DNA of 64,000 bases from Desulfovibrio ferrophilus (lineage in GTDB: Bacteria; Desulfobacterota; Desulfovibrionia; Desulfovibrionales; Desulfovibrionaceae), in contig NZ_AP017378.1 of the NCBI RefSeq assembly GCF_003966735.1, positions 186,001-250,000 on the forward strand, given 5' to 3'. Under the pieces are notes generated by a model. The model worked only from the letters and a program-made list of their open reading frames with translations. It searched no databases and was not told the DNA's origin. A program made the translations under genes and the position numbers. Below, in pieces: positions 28,553 through 36,473 of this stretch (position 1 is its first letter; the number at the start of each line of letters is the position of its first letter).

Positions 28553-28585
28553 GAAAAAGCCCCGCGAACTTGCGTTCGCGGGGCA
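28553..28585 (-). terminator. Rho-independent terminator of the sigma-54 activator gene / ior operon
   Basis: Perfect 11-bp stem GCCCCGCGAAC / GTTCGCGGGGC (28559-28584) with TTTTTC following on the minus strand. Confidence 0.9.
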
Positions 28586-28629
28586 TATTGGTGCTGTCAT
28601 GTTTTCGCCCCAGGGGGAGATTCGGGTGG

Positions 28630-30204
28630 TCAGGGTGTGCCGCGATTGCGGCTCTTGCCCACTGCGAATTTCTTGGGGTCGATGTGGTATTTTTTCACTT
28701 TGTAGTTGATGATTCGGTAGCTGGCCTTCAGACCACGGGCAGCCTGAAGCATGTTGCCCCGTGACTTCTTGAGTGCATCCACAAGGATTTCCTGCTCGAA
28801 GCGGGCCACTGCTTCCCCAAAGGACAGTTGCGAGTCCGTGGCCGAACTCTCTGCTGTCTGTAGGCTGGGGGGCAGGTGATAGGTCCGGATGACTTCCTCG
28901 TCACAGATCAGCACGGCACGCTCAAGGCAGTTGCCAAGCTCACGTACGTTTCCTGGCCAGTGATACTGGGAGAGCAGGTCGATGGCCGGGGTGGAGATGC
29001 GTTTAACACTTTTGCCGTATTCCTCGGAGAACTGCTGCATGAAGTGTTCTGCCAAAGGCAGGATGTCCTGTCTGCGCTCCCGCAGGGGCGGAATGAAGAT
29101 GGGGAACACATTAATGCGGTAGAACAGATCTTCGCGGAAAGTGCCGTCCTCAAGCATGGTCTCCAGAGGACGATTGGTGGCACAGATCAGGCGGGCATCC
29201 ACCTTGATGACCTGCTCGCTCCCCAGGCGTTGGATTTCCTTTTCCTGAGTGGCGCGCAAGACCTTGGCCTGGGCATCCAGGGACAGCTCCCCGATTTCAT
29301 CCAGGAACAGGGTGCCGCCGTCTGCCAGTTCGAACATTCCCTTCTTGTTGGCAATGGCACCCGTGAAGGCGCCCTTCTGGTGTCCGAACAGTTCGGATTC
29401 CACCAAGTCGGCGGGCAGGGCCGCGCAGTTGAGCTTGATCAGGGGTTTGTTCTTGCGTGGGCTGACGCTGTGAATCGCCTCGGCGAACAGCTCCTTACCG
29501 GTACCGGATTCGCCCCTTAGAAGCGCAGTGGCACGGCTGGGGCCCACCTGGGATATCTGCTGCAACACCAGGCGAATAGGCTTGGATGCTGCCACAATGT
29601 TGGGATGGTTATAGCCGTCACCCGCTCCAGCGACCATGCCCTGTGCCAGAAGATGGCGCTGCATGGCCATTTCTTCCTGCAGGGAGGCCACTTCCTTGGC
29701 CACCATGGCGGCCACGACCTTCAGGAAGGCGCAGTCAGTGTCCAGTGCTTCGGCGGGGCCGGAAGGGACGTCCACGGAGAGGGTACCGAGCATGTCTGTG
29801 TGCCCGCTGTCCTGGCTGCGCACAGGGACGCAGATGAAGCCGAGTCGGCCCATCTCTTCCTTGGTGCGTCCGAAGGCCAGGTTCAGGAAGGGCGCATGGT
29901 CCTTCATGACGGGCACGATCACCGGTTTGCCGGTTTCCATGACCTGCCCGGTGACTCCCTGTCCCGATTCATACGAGACCTGGGAATACTTCTGGGAGCC
30001 ATAGGTGACGGATAGCTTCAGGGTATTTGTTTCAGGATCGAAGATGGTCAATAGCGCCCGCTTGTATCCGTGCGTTTCGCACAGGATTCTGAGCAGGGCC
30101 TTCAGGCCGGTTTGCATTGCCCGGCGAGGGGCCATTTCCTTGATCACCTTACGCAGCGTACCGAAATACGTTTTCAAGTGCTCATTGGAGACGGTGAGTG
30201 CCAT
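28630..30204 (-). CDS. Sigma-54-dependent transcriptional activator with GAF domain (NifA-type)
   Basis: 524 residues. A GAF sensor domain (about 25-185) is followed by the AAA+ sigma-54 interaction domain (about 205-435), with Walker A GESGTGKE, GAFTGA loop in HQKGAFTGAIANKKG, Walker B GGTLFLDEIGEL and the arginine region of NVREL. A Fis-type helix-turn-helix ends the protein (about 475-510, NMLQAARGLKASYRIINYKVKKY). It drives ATP-dependent open-complex formation at sigma-54 promoters. The position 27 bp after iorB in the same direction suggests that it belongs to the ior operon or regulates indolepyruvate or amino acid metabolism. CCGGAGATATT precedes the ATG. Confidence 0.94.
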   Translation of the reverse strand: MALTVSNEHLKTYFGTLRKVIKEMAPRRAMQTGLKALLRILCETHGYKRALLTIFDPETNTLKLSVTYGSQKYSQVSYESGQGVTGQVMETGKPVIVPVMKDHAPFLNLAFGRTKEEMGRLGFICVPVRSQDSGHTDMLGTLSVDVPSGPAEALDTDCAFLKVVAAMVAKEVASLQEEMAMQRHLLAQGMVAGAGDGYNHPNIVAASKPIRLVLQQISQVGPSRATALLRGESGTGKELFAEAIHSVSPRKNKPLIKLNCAALPADLVESELFGHQKGAFTGAIANKKGMFELADGGTLFLDEIGELSLDAQAKVLRATQEKEIQRLGSEQVIKVDARLICATNRPLETMLEDGTFREDLFYRINVFPIFIPPLRERRQDILPLAEHFMQQFSEEYGKSVKRISTPAIDLLSQYHWPGNVRELGNCLERAVLICDEEVIRTYHLPPSLQTAESSATDSQLSFGEAVARFEQEILVDALKKSRGNMLQAARGLKASYRIINYKVKKYHIDPKKFAVGKSRNRGTP

Positions 30205-30231
30205 AATATCTCCGGTTTCCCGATACTCTGC

Positions 30232-30819
30232 TTAGGATACGGCCTGGACGCCGAGTTCAATGGCGCGCAGGTTCATGTCCACGATTTTGGGCTTCAGGCT
30301 GTTTTTGACCGTGTCTGCGAGCTCTGCGGGAGTCAGCGGGATGGTCCCGGTGGCGCAGAGTGCTCCCAGCAGGGCCACGTTGCCGCACTGCACGGCTCCG
30401 GCCTTGATTCCAAGGGTCTGGCAGGGCAGGAACAGGGTCCTGGCCGCACAGGACTCAGCTTTGGCCACGATGGCGTCCAGGTCGGGGTACGTCTCACGGC
30501 CCATGGTCACGCCAATGGGGGCGATGGGCTCCGAGTTGCTGACCACGGTACCGTTGGCTTTCAGGTAGGGCAGGGCCCGTAGGGTTTCCAAGGGCTCGAA
30601 GCCCAGCAGGATGTCAGCCTCGCCATGGGCGATGCGCGGACTCTTGAAACCGCCGATGAGCAGGGTGGATTCCACGACGCCGCCGCGCTGGGCCATGCCA
30701 TGGACTTCGCCTGCGGTCACTTCCAGGCCTTTGGCCATGGCGGCCTGGGCCAGGATGATGGTGGCGGTCAAGGTGCCCTGGCCACCAACTCCGGTGAAGA
30801 AGATGCGTGCTTTGGCCAT
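30232..30819 (-). CDS. iorB: Indolepyruvate:ferredoxin oxidoreductase beta subunit
   Basis: 195 residues, typical for IorB. The N-terminal FFTGVGGQGTLTATIILAQAA is the gamma-type domain signature of 2-oxoacid:ferredoxin oxidoreductases. GEVHGMAQRGGVVESTLLIG and the C-terminal helices complete it. With IorA it oxidatively decarboxylates aryl pyruvates (indolepyruvate, phenylpyruvate) to acyl-CoA, reducing ferredoxin, or works in reverse. The ATG at 30819 overlaps the TAA of iorA (TAATG), with AAGGAG upstream. Confidence 0.93.
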   Translation of the reverse strand: MAKARIFFTGVGGQGTLTATIILAQAAMAKGLEVTAGEVHGMAQRGGVVESTLLIGGFKSPRIAHGEADILLGFEPLETLRALPYLKANGTVVSNSEPIAPIGVTMGRETYPDLDAIVAKAESCAARTLFLPCQTLGIKAGAVQCGNVALLGALCATGTIPLTPAELADTVKNSLKPKIVDMNLRAIELGVQAVS

Positions 30820-32660
30820 TATGCGCTCCTTTTCCGGGCCTTGATGTCTTTGCAGACCTGCATGCAGAACATGCAACCCGTACACTGGTGTTCATTGATC
30901 TCGACCCGGCCTTGTTCGCTGTAGAAAGCGGGGCAGGCCAGATTGGCGAGGCAGTCGCGAACTGCTTCAGTCTGCTCGGCCACATAGGCCACCATGGGCT
31001 TGTGCTGGCGCAGGGTGCGCTTGGCAAAGAGCACGCAAGGCTCTTCGGCAATGAGTACCTTCACGCCGGGCAGAGCCCGCAGTTCTTCGATGGCTTTGGC
31101 AGTTGCCTTGTAATTGTAAGGGCTGGCCTTGACTACATTGCAGACACCGCAACCACGTACAATGGCCTCGATGTCCACCTGACAGGGATTGTCCCCGTGG
31201 ATGGTGGTCGAGACGCCGGGATTGGGCTGATGGCCCGTCATGGCGGTGGTGCGGTTGTCCAGGATGACCAGCAGGATGTCGTGGTTGTTGAACACGCCGC
31301 TGACCAGTCCGGTCAGGCCGGAATGGAAGAATGTGGAGTCGCCGATAAAGGCCACAACGGGCTTACCCGAGGCCTTGGCGAAACCGCCGCCTGCCGAGAC
31401 CGAAGACCCCATGCAGAGCAGGAAGTCGGCACAGGACAGTGGGGGCAGGATTCCCAGAGTGTAGCAGCCGATGTCCGAGGAGTAGACGGCTTCGTCTCCG
31501 TATGCCTTGCGCACTGCATAATACAACGAACGGTGCGAACAACCGGCACAGAGGTTGGGCGGACGCATGGGCAGCGGTCCTTCGACAACGCAGGAGCCCG
31601 TCTTGGGCAGACGTTTGCCAAGGACGCGATACATGGCGGCCCGGACTTCGGCGGTGGAGAATTCACCCAGTCGCGTCAGATCCTTGCCTTTGCCGGTGAT
31701 CTTGATATCGATGCCCTTTTCCTGGGCCAGGGCGCGCAGCGCCTGCTCCACGATGGGCTCGCCTTCTTCGACAACCAGCACGGTGTCCACGCTTTTCAGG
31801 AAGCGGGCGATCTTTTTCTCGGGCAGGGGGAAGGTCATGCCCAGGTTGAGAACCTTGAATTCGCCTTTGCAGCCTTTCTCATCTGCAACGTCGGCGACAT
31901 AGGCCCGGGCCATGCCCGAGGCGATGATGCCGATCTTGCCGCGTCCTTTCACTGTATTGTAGGGCGATTTTTCGGAGGCTTCCTGCATGGCGTCGAGCTT
32001 TTTCAACAACTCGGGGTGGCGCATGCGAGCCACGACCGGGATGGGCACAAAGCGCAGGGGAGCCTTTTCGAAGGCCGGGCCGAATTTGGCACCCGGAAGC
32101 TCTGAGAATTGCACGGGGCCGCGCACGTGGGCCACGCGGGTGGTTGTGCGCAGCATCACGGGCTGTCCGAACTCGCGGGACAGGGCAAAGGCGTCGCGGG
32201 TCATATCCTTGGCTTCCTGCGCGGTGCAGGGCTCGAATACGGGCAGTCCGGCAAGACGGGCGTAGTAGCGGTTGTCCTGCTCGTTCTGGCTGGAATGGCA
32301 GCCCGGGTCGTCTGCAGACAGCAGCACAAGACCGCCAGGGGTGCCGATATAGGCCAGTGTCATCAGCGGGTCGGCCGCGACGTTGACGCCGACGTGTTTC
32401 ATGGTCACCAAAGTCGGGGCTCCGGCCAGGGCCGCGCCGCCGCCAACTTCCAAGGCGACTTTCTCGTTGGACGAATATTCAAAGTAATAGTCCGAGTCCG
32501 GCATGAGTCGGTAAAACATGTCCGGGACTTCGGATGAAGGGGTGCCTGGGTAACAGCTGACAAAAGCCACGCCAGCCTCAAGGGCTCCGCGTACAATGGC
32601 CTCGTTGCCGAGCAGGAGGTGCTTGTCGCCACCTTCCTTGGTCAGGAGCGGATGTGCCAT
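30819..32660 (-). CDS. iorA: Indolepyruvate:ferredoxin oxidoreductase alpha subunit
   Basis: 613 residues. The N-terminal pyrimidine-binding and transketolase-like domains (GNEAIVRGALEAGVAFVSCYPGTPSSEV) are followed by a TPP-binding region (FIGDSTFFHSGLTGLV, then the ILDNRTTAMTGHQPNPG loop). The C-terminal ferredoxin domain is reduced. CTGCMFC together with the earlier ACP motif can hold one 4Fe-4S cluster, but the first two Cys of the other cluster are missing. AAGGAG lies before the ATG. It is the second gene of the operon, 37 bp after the TPR gene. Confidence 0.93.
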   Translation of the reverse strand: MAHPLLTKEGGDKHLLLGNEAIVRGALEAGVAFVSCYPGTPSSEVPDMFYRLMPDSDYYFEYSSNEKVALEVGGGAALAGAPTLVTMKHVGVNVAADPLMTLAYIGTPGGLVLLSADDPGCHSSQNEQDNRYYARLAGLPVFEPCTAQEAKDMTRDAFALSREFGQPVMLRTTTRVAHVRGPVQFSELPGAKFGPAFEKAPLRFVPIPVVARMRHPELLKKLDAMQEASEKSPYNTVKGRGKIGIIASGMARAYVADVADEKGCKGEFKVLNLGMTFPLPEKKIARFLKSVDTVLVVEEGEPIVEQALRALAQEKGIDIKITGKGKDLTRLGEFSTAEVRAAMYRVLGKRLPKTGSCVVEGPLPMRPPNLCAGCSHRSLYYAVRKAYGDEAVYSSDIGCYTLGILPPLSCADFLLCMGSSVSAGGGFAKASGKPVVAFIGDSTFFHSGLTGLVSGVFNNHDILLVILDNRTTAMTGHQPNPGVSTTIHGDNPCQVDIEAIVRGCGVCNVVKASPYNYKATAKAIEELRALPGVKVLIAEEPCVLFAKRTLRQHKPMVAYVAEQTEAVRDCLANLACPAFYSEQGRVEINEHQCTGCMFCMQVCKDIKARKRSA

Positions 32661-32697
32661 CCGATTCTACTCCTTGAAATGAGTTTGAAAGGTCGGG

Positions 32698-33369
32698 CTA
32701 GGAGGATTTCTCCAGCTTAGCCTTGGCCGTTTTGATCTTGCCGGTGATGAAACCGTTGTCTGCACTCTGGTTGCTGGTCTGAAGCTCTTCCCAGCAGGAC
32801 AGGGAGGTCTCCCAGTCGCCGGAATGCTCGGAAGCATAAGCCAGGCGGTGCAGCACCAGCGCCTTGTATCCTTCCGGAATGCTGTCCCTGAGGCCCGCGA
32901 GCACAGCAGCGGCTTCGGCGTATTTGCCGGATTTGCCAAGCTCTGCGGCCTGGCCGAGGCTGGCCACGAGTCCAAGGTCGGCAGTGTCCACGTCGGACAG
33001 CTGCCCCCAGATGGCGGCGGCGCGCTCATGCTCGCCAGCGGCGGCCAGTGCTCCGGCCAGTTCAAGCTGGACGGCGGTGGACAGACCCGATGGGGCATCG
33101 AATTCTTCCAGGGCCTTGGCACGCTGGGCCGGGTCCTGAGTGGCAATCAGGGACGCCAGCTCAGTTCGGCTGTCGGCCAGCCGCGAGCCTTGGACGCTAT
33201 CAAAGACGGCGTAACCGCCCACGATCAGGATCAGGGCTCCGATAACGCCCACGATGAGCTTGATGTTGTCGACGATGGCTTGCAGCAAAGGATGGAGGGA
33301 CTCGTCCACTTCCTCGCCCAAGGCTCCAAGGGGCGCATGGGACTCTTGCTGGGGCATTTTTTCGGTCAT
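32698..33369 (-). CDS. Membrane-anchored TPR protein (YfgM-like)
   Basis: 223 residues. An N-terminal cytoplasmic tail of about 35 residues is followed by one membrane helix (IKLIVGVIGALILIVGGYAVF) and a periplasmic helical region of TPR-like repeats (LAGALAAAGEHERAAAIWGQL, SLGQAAELGKSGKYAEAAAVL, LVLHRLAYASEHSGDWETSL). The arrangement matches YfgM/TPR_21-type proteins, which work beside the Sec translocon. Why it precedes iorAB is not clear; the 37-bp gap suggests co-transcription. The start at 33369 has GGAGG 10 bases upstream. Confidence 0.75.
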   Translation of the reverse strand: MTEKMPQQESHAPLGALGEEVDESLHPLLQAIVDNIKLIVGVIGALILIVGGYAVFDSVQGSRLADSRTELASLIATQDPAQRAKALEEFDAPSGLSTAVQLELAGALAAAGEHERAAAIWGQLSDVDTADLGLVASLGQAAELGKSGKYAEAAAVLAGLRDSIPEGYKALVLHRLAYASEHSGDWETSLSCWEELQTSNQSADNGFITGKIKTAKAKLEKSS

Positions 33370-33431
33370 TCGAGGTGATCCTCCCACAAGTGGCGTATTG
33401 ACTTCCAGTGACGATTCCGCAACAAAAAAAC

Positions 33432-33483
33432 GAGCCCGAACAATGGGCTCAAATCATGTAGACAGGCTTTACAGAAATGTCAA
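33432..33483 (-). promoter_or_regulatory. Promoter and 5' hairpin of the TPR-iorAB operon
   Basis: On the minus strand there is a perfect TTGACA (33478-33483), then exactly 17 bases, then TACATG (33455-33460) as a weak -10. The expected start is near 33450, at the first base of a GAGCCC / GGGCTC hairpin (33432-33450) followed by CGTTTTTTT. The transcript would therefore begin with a terminator-like stem-loop, either an RNA-stabilising leader or an attenuator. Confidence 0.5.
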
Positions 33484-33634
33484 AAGGTCTTTTCCTGATT
33501 TCGGGTGTCTTACAGCGCACCTTTTTCTGTAATCGAATGACTCAAACCATTGCCGGCAAACGGCATCGAGAGGCCAGGATGAGGGTGGAGCGGGAGTTTA
33601 TCCACCTTGATCGCGGCCAGAGGGAGTATGTATA

Positions 33635-34894
33635 ATGGACGTTAAGCAGGAGATGCTCGAGTTGGCGCAACGCGCCAAGGCTGCCGCCAGAATCATGGCT
33701 TCAGCCGATGCCTCTTCCAAAGTTGCTGCGCTGGATGCCTTGGCCTATCTGCTGGACAAGGAGCGCGAGGCGATTCGTGTTGAAAATGCCAAGGACCTGG
33801 AAGCCGCTGAGGCTGCCGGTATGGATTCGGCGCGTATGGATCGGTTGCGTCTGTCCGACGCAGTCATTGATTCCATGATTCAGGCCTGCCGCGAGGTGGC
33901 TGCGCAGTCCGACCCCGTGGGCGAGGTGGAGCGCATGTGGAAGCGCCCCAATGGTCTGCTGGTGGGCAAGATGCGTATTCCGCTGGGTGTCATCGCCATG
34001 ATCTACGAGTCTCGCCCCAACGTGACCGTGGATTCTGGCGTACTCTGCCTGAAGGCTGGCAATGCCGTTATCCTGCGTGGTGGTTCCGAAGCCATTCATT
34101 CCAATCGTTTTCTGGCTTCCCTGATCCACAAGGCATTGACCGATGCCGGATTGCCACCCGATGCCGTGCAGGTTGTGCCGACCACGGATCGCGAGGCCGT
34201 GACCGCCATGCTCAAGCTGGATGAATATATCGACGTGATTATCCCGCGCGGCGGCGAAGGCCTGATTCGTGCGGTTGTGGCCGAGGCCACCATGCCCGTG
34301 CTCAAACACTACATGGGTGTCTGCCACACGTATGTGGACTCCGAGGTCGATCAGGCCGAAGCGCTGAAGATCGTGTTCAACGCCAAGGTGCAGCGCCCCG
34401 GCGTCTGCAATGCCATGGAATGTCTGCTGGTGCATCAGGACGTGGCCGCCGAATTCCTGCCCAAGGTCGCCGCCAAGCTTGGCGCTGCCGGGGTTGAGTT
34501 TCGTTGCTGCCCGGCTTCGTTGCCGCTGATGGGCGAGACCGCCGTGCCTGCGACGGACAAGGATTGGGGGCAGGAGTTCCACGCCCTGGTTCTGGCCGTG
34601 AAGGTCGTGCCCTCGCGCATCGAGGCTCAGGACCATATTGCGGCTCATGGCTCCAATCATACGGAAATTATCCTGACCACCAACCATATCCGTGCCATGC
34701 GCTTTTTGCGCGAGGTGGATGCGAGCATGGTGGGCATCAACACTTCGTCGCGTTTCAACGACGGTGGTGAATTGGGGCTGGGCGCCGAAATCGGTATCAG
34801 TACCTCCAAGCTGCATTCCTATGGCCCCATGGGTGGGACCGAGCTGACCAGCACCAAGTTCGTGGTGTTCGGCGAAGGCCAGGTCAGGGGCTAG
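33635..34894 (+). CDS. proA: Glutamate-5-semialdehyde dehydrogenase (gamma-glutamyl phosphate reductase)
   Basis: 419 residues, normal length. It reduces gamma-glutamyl phosphate with NADPH in proline synthesis. Motifs: IPLGVIAMIYESRPNVTVD, LRGGSEAIHSNRF, the catalytic Cys in QRPGVCNAMECLLVH, and VGINTSSRFNDGGELGLGAE. The C-terminal TSKLHSYGPMGGTELT is diagnostic. GAGGGAGTATGTATA precedes the ATG. The stop is 1 bp before nadD, so the two are co-translated. proB is not nearby. Confidence 0.97.
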   Translation: MDVKQEMLELAQRAKAAARIMASADASSKVAALDALAYLLDKEREAIRVENAKDLEAAEAAGMDSARMDRLRLSDAVIDSMIQACREVAAQSDPVGEVERMWKRPNGLLVGKMRIPLGVIAMIYESRPNVTVDSGVLCLKAGNAVILRGGSEAIHSNRFLASLIHKALTDAGLPPDAVQVVPTTDREAVTAMLKLDEYIDVIIPRGGEGLIRAVVAEATMPVLKHYMGVCHTYVDSEVDQAEALKIVFNAKVQRPGVCNAMECLLVHQDVAAEFLPKVAAKLGAAGVEFRCCPASLPLMGETAVPATDKDWGQEFHALVLAVKVVPSRIEAQDHIAAHGSNHTEIILTTNHIRAMRFLREVDASMVGINTSSRFNDGGELGLGAEIGISTSKLHSYGPMGGTELTSTKFVVFGEGQVRG

Positions 34895-34895
34895 C

Positions 34896-35549
34896 ATGAA
34901 GGTCGGGCTGCTGGGCGGTTGCTTCAATCCGGTGCATAACGGGCACCTGCGTCTTGCTCTGGAAACGGGCGAGAGACTGGGGCTGGACCGGGTGGAGCTT
35001 GTTCCGGCGGCAGTGCCTCCCCACAAGTCCGGTGACGGTATGTTGCCCTTCGGACTACGGGCCGAACTATGCGAGGCCGCAATTGCCGGAGTGGAGATGC
35101 TGCGCGTGAACCGCCTGGAAGGAGAGCGCGAGGGGCCATCGTATACGGTGGATACCCTGAGGGCATTGACTGCACAGCGGCTTGAGGATGAGTTCACCTT
35201 CATTCTGGGTTCCGAGGACTTGTTTGTGCTGCCTGACTGGCATCAGGGAGTGTTGATCCCCGGGCTGGTGAATCTTGCCGTGGCCGGACGTCGTGATGGT
35301 GGGCTGGAGGCCGTGCGCCTGTTCGTGGAGCAGACCTGGGCCGGAGCCGAGTCTCTGGACGACGCTTCCTGGCGCTTGCCGCAGGGCAGGCGGCTGAGCT
35401 TTATTCCTGCCGGGCGCCTGGATATCAGTGCTTCGGATATTCGCCAGCGCTGGATAGACGGACAGTCAGTCCGGGGGCTGGTGCCGGAGGCCGTGGAGCG
35501 GCTGATGGATGAGCACGGAGACGAGGTTCGTACGGTCTGGGAGAGTTGA
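34896..35549 (+). CDS. nadD: Nicotinate-nucleotide adenylyltransferase
   Basis: 217 residues. The nucleotidyltransferase motif GGCFNPVHNGHLRLA (about 6-20) and the C-terminal ISASDIRQRW (ISSTxIR type) are both present, with FILGSEDLFVLPDWH between. It adds AMP from ATP to nicotinate mononucleotide in NAD synthesis. It follows proA by 1 bp, a common arrangement, and ends before a bidirectional terminator. Confidence 0.95.
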   Translation: MKVGLLGGCFNPVHNGHLRLALETGERLGLDRVELVPAAVPPHKSGDGMLPFGLRAELCEAAIAGVEMLRVNRLEGEREGPSYTVDTLRALTAQRLEDEFTFILGSEDLFVLPDWHQGVLIPGLVNLAVAGRRDGGLEAVRLFVEQTWAGAESLDDASWRLPQGRRLSFIPAGRLDISASDIRQRWIDGQSVRGLVPEAVERLMDEHGDEVRTVWES

Positions 35550-35591
35550 GCAGTACGTTCGTATAGATTCCATTTTTAATTTACGATTAAA

Positions 35592-35624
35592 AAACGGCCC
35601 GTCTGAAATTTCAGGCGGGCCGTT
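35592..35624. terminator. Bidirectional terminator between nadD and the first FecR/RTX gene
   Basis: ACGGCCCG / CGGGCCGT stem with an inner TCTGAAATTTCAGG arm. On the minus strand six T follow; on the plus strand only two, so it serves the leftward gene best. Confidence 0.85.
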
Positions 35625-35645
35625 ATGGTGTTGTTTGAATGCAGG

Positions 35646-36473
35646 CTAGGGCACCAGATGGATATCTTCGTTGGTCACTTCGCCTTCGACATGGGCGATG
35701 TGCACAGCGTCATTCATGTCTCCAAGGTTGGGATCATACCAGAGGTCCCCATTGCTATCAAAGATGAATCCCTCGTCTCCATAGCTCCCGCTGGTGGTCG
35801 AGTCATCGTAAGCAGACCCCCAGGTCCAGAATCCGACATTGTTCTTGGGGACAGTGTCGTCTCCTGCGATGACCGTGTCGCAGACCGTAAAGATACCGGA
35901 TGTGAAGGTGAAGTAGTCTTCGCCATGGTGGAAATCAATAATCTTGTCACCGGTTGCCCCGGCTTGTCCGCCATCCGAAAGGGCGGTGTATTTGAAGGCA
36001 TCTGCGCCTGAGCCACCGTACATGGTATCTGAGCCGCCGGAACCGAAGAGGGTGTCATCTCCTCCGAGGCCAATCATGAAGTCGTAGTCCGCGTCGCCGA
36101 CCATCAAGTGTGCGTCCAGGTCATCGATGTGGATGGTGGCGACGACGATGGAATCAGCGTCGGGCACGGTACTGAAGTGGCCTATTTTTTCTGCAGTGTC
36201 TCCAAAGCCGGAGTGTGGGTATTCATCGTAATAGAGATTACCTTCTGCATCGAGCACGAGGGGGGCCATGCTTTCTCCACTGACACCGGCCCAGTCGCCA
36301 TTGGAAGCAACATAGTCGGCATGGGTGGAACTGGAAACAAAGAAGTTGGCGTTCAGAGTCACATCGGTGGTCGGAGTCCAGTTGGTCAGTGCGCGATCGA
36401 TGACCAGCATGTCTTCGCCGGGGGTGAAGTCGCGATAAAAGTCTTCGAGATCAGCGTTGCTACCGCTATGCAT
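35646..36473 (-). CDS. C-terminal part of a frameshifted FecR/RTX protein (paralogue A)
   Basis: 275 codons. It contains one further RTX block (MIGLGGDDTLFGSGGSDTMYGGSGADAF) and the C-terminal region GFIFDSNGDLWYDPN... AHVEGEVTNEDIHLV, which resembles the C-terminal type I secretion end of serralysin-like RTX proteins. It starts abruptly within a domain, without a ribosome binding site, and overlaps the upstream frame by 88 bp. The neighbouring paralogue B has both parts in a single frame. This is therefore the displaced 3' half of one gene, with a one-base loss near 36470-36482, not an independent protein. If the frameshift is real, the secretion signal is lost from the product. Confidence 0.85.
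   Translation of the reverse strand: MHSGSNADLEDFYRDFTPGEDMLVIDRALTNWTPTTDVTLNANFFVSSSTHADYVASNGDWAGVSGESMAPLVLDAEGNLYYDEYPHSGFGDTAEKIGHFSTVPDADSIVVATIHIDDLDAHLMVGDADYDFMIGLGGDDTLFGSGGSDTMYGGSGADAFKYTALSDGGQAGATGDKIIDFHHGEDYFTFTSGIFTVCDTVIAGDDTVPKNNVGFWTWGSAYDDSTTSGSYGDEGFIFDSNGDLWYDPNLGDMNDAVHIAHVEGEVTNEDIHLVP

Noticed and set aside
27991-28600. Frames of 60-150 codons on both strands in the gene-free stretch
   Set aside because: No ribosome binding site, odd composition (many Arg, Ser, Pro), and they run through strong hairpins and a terminator.
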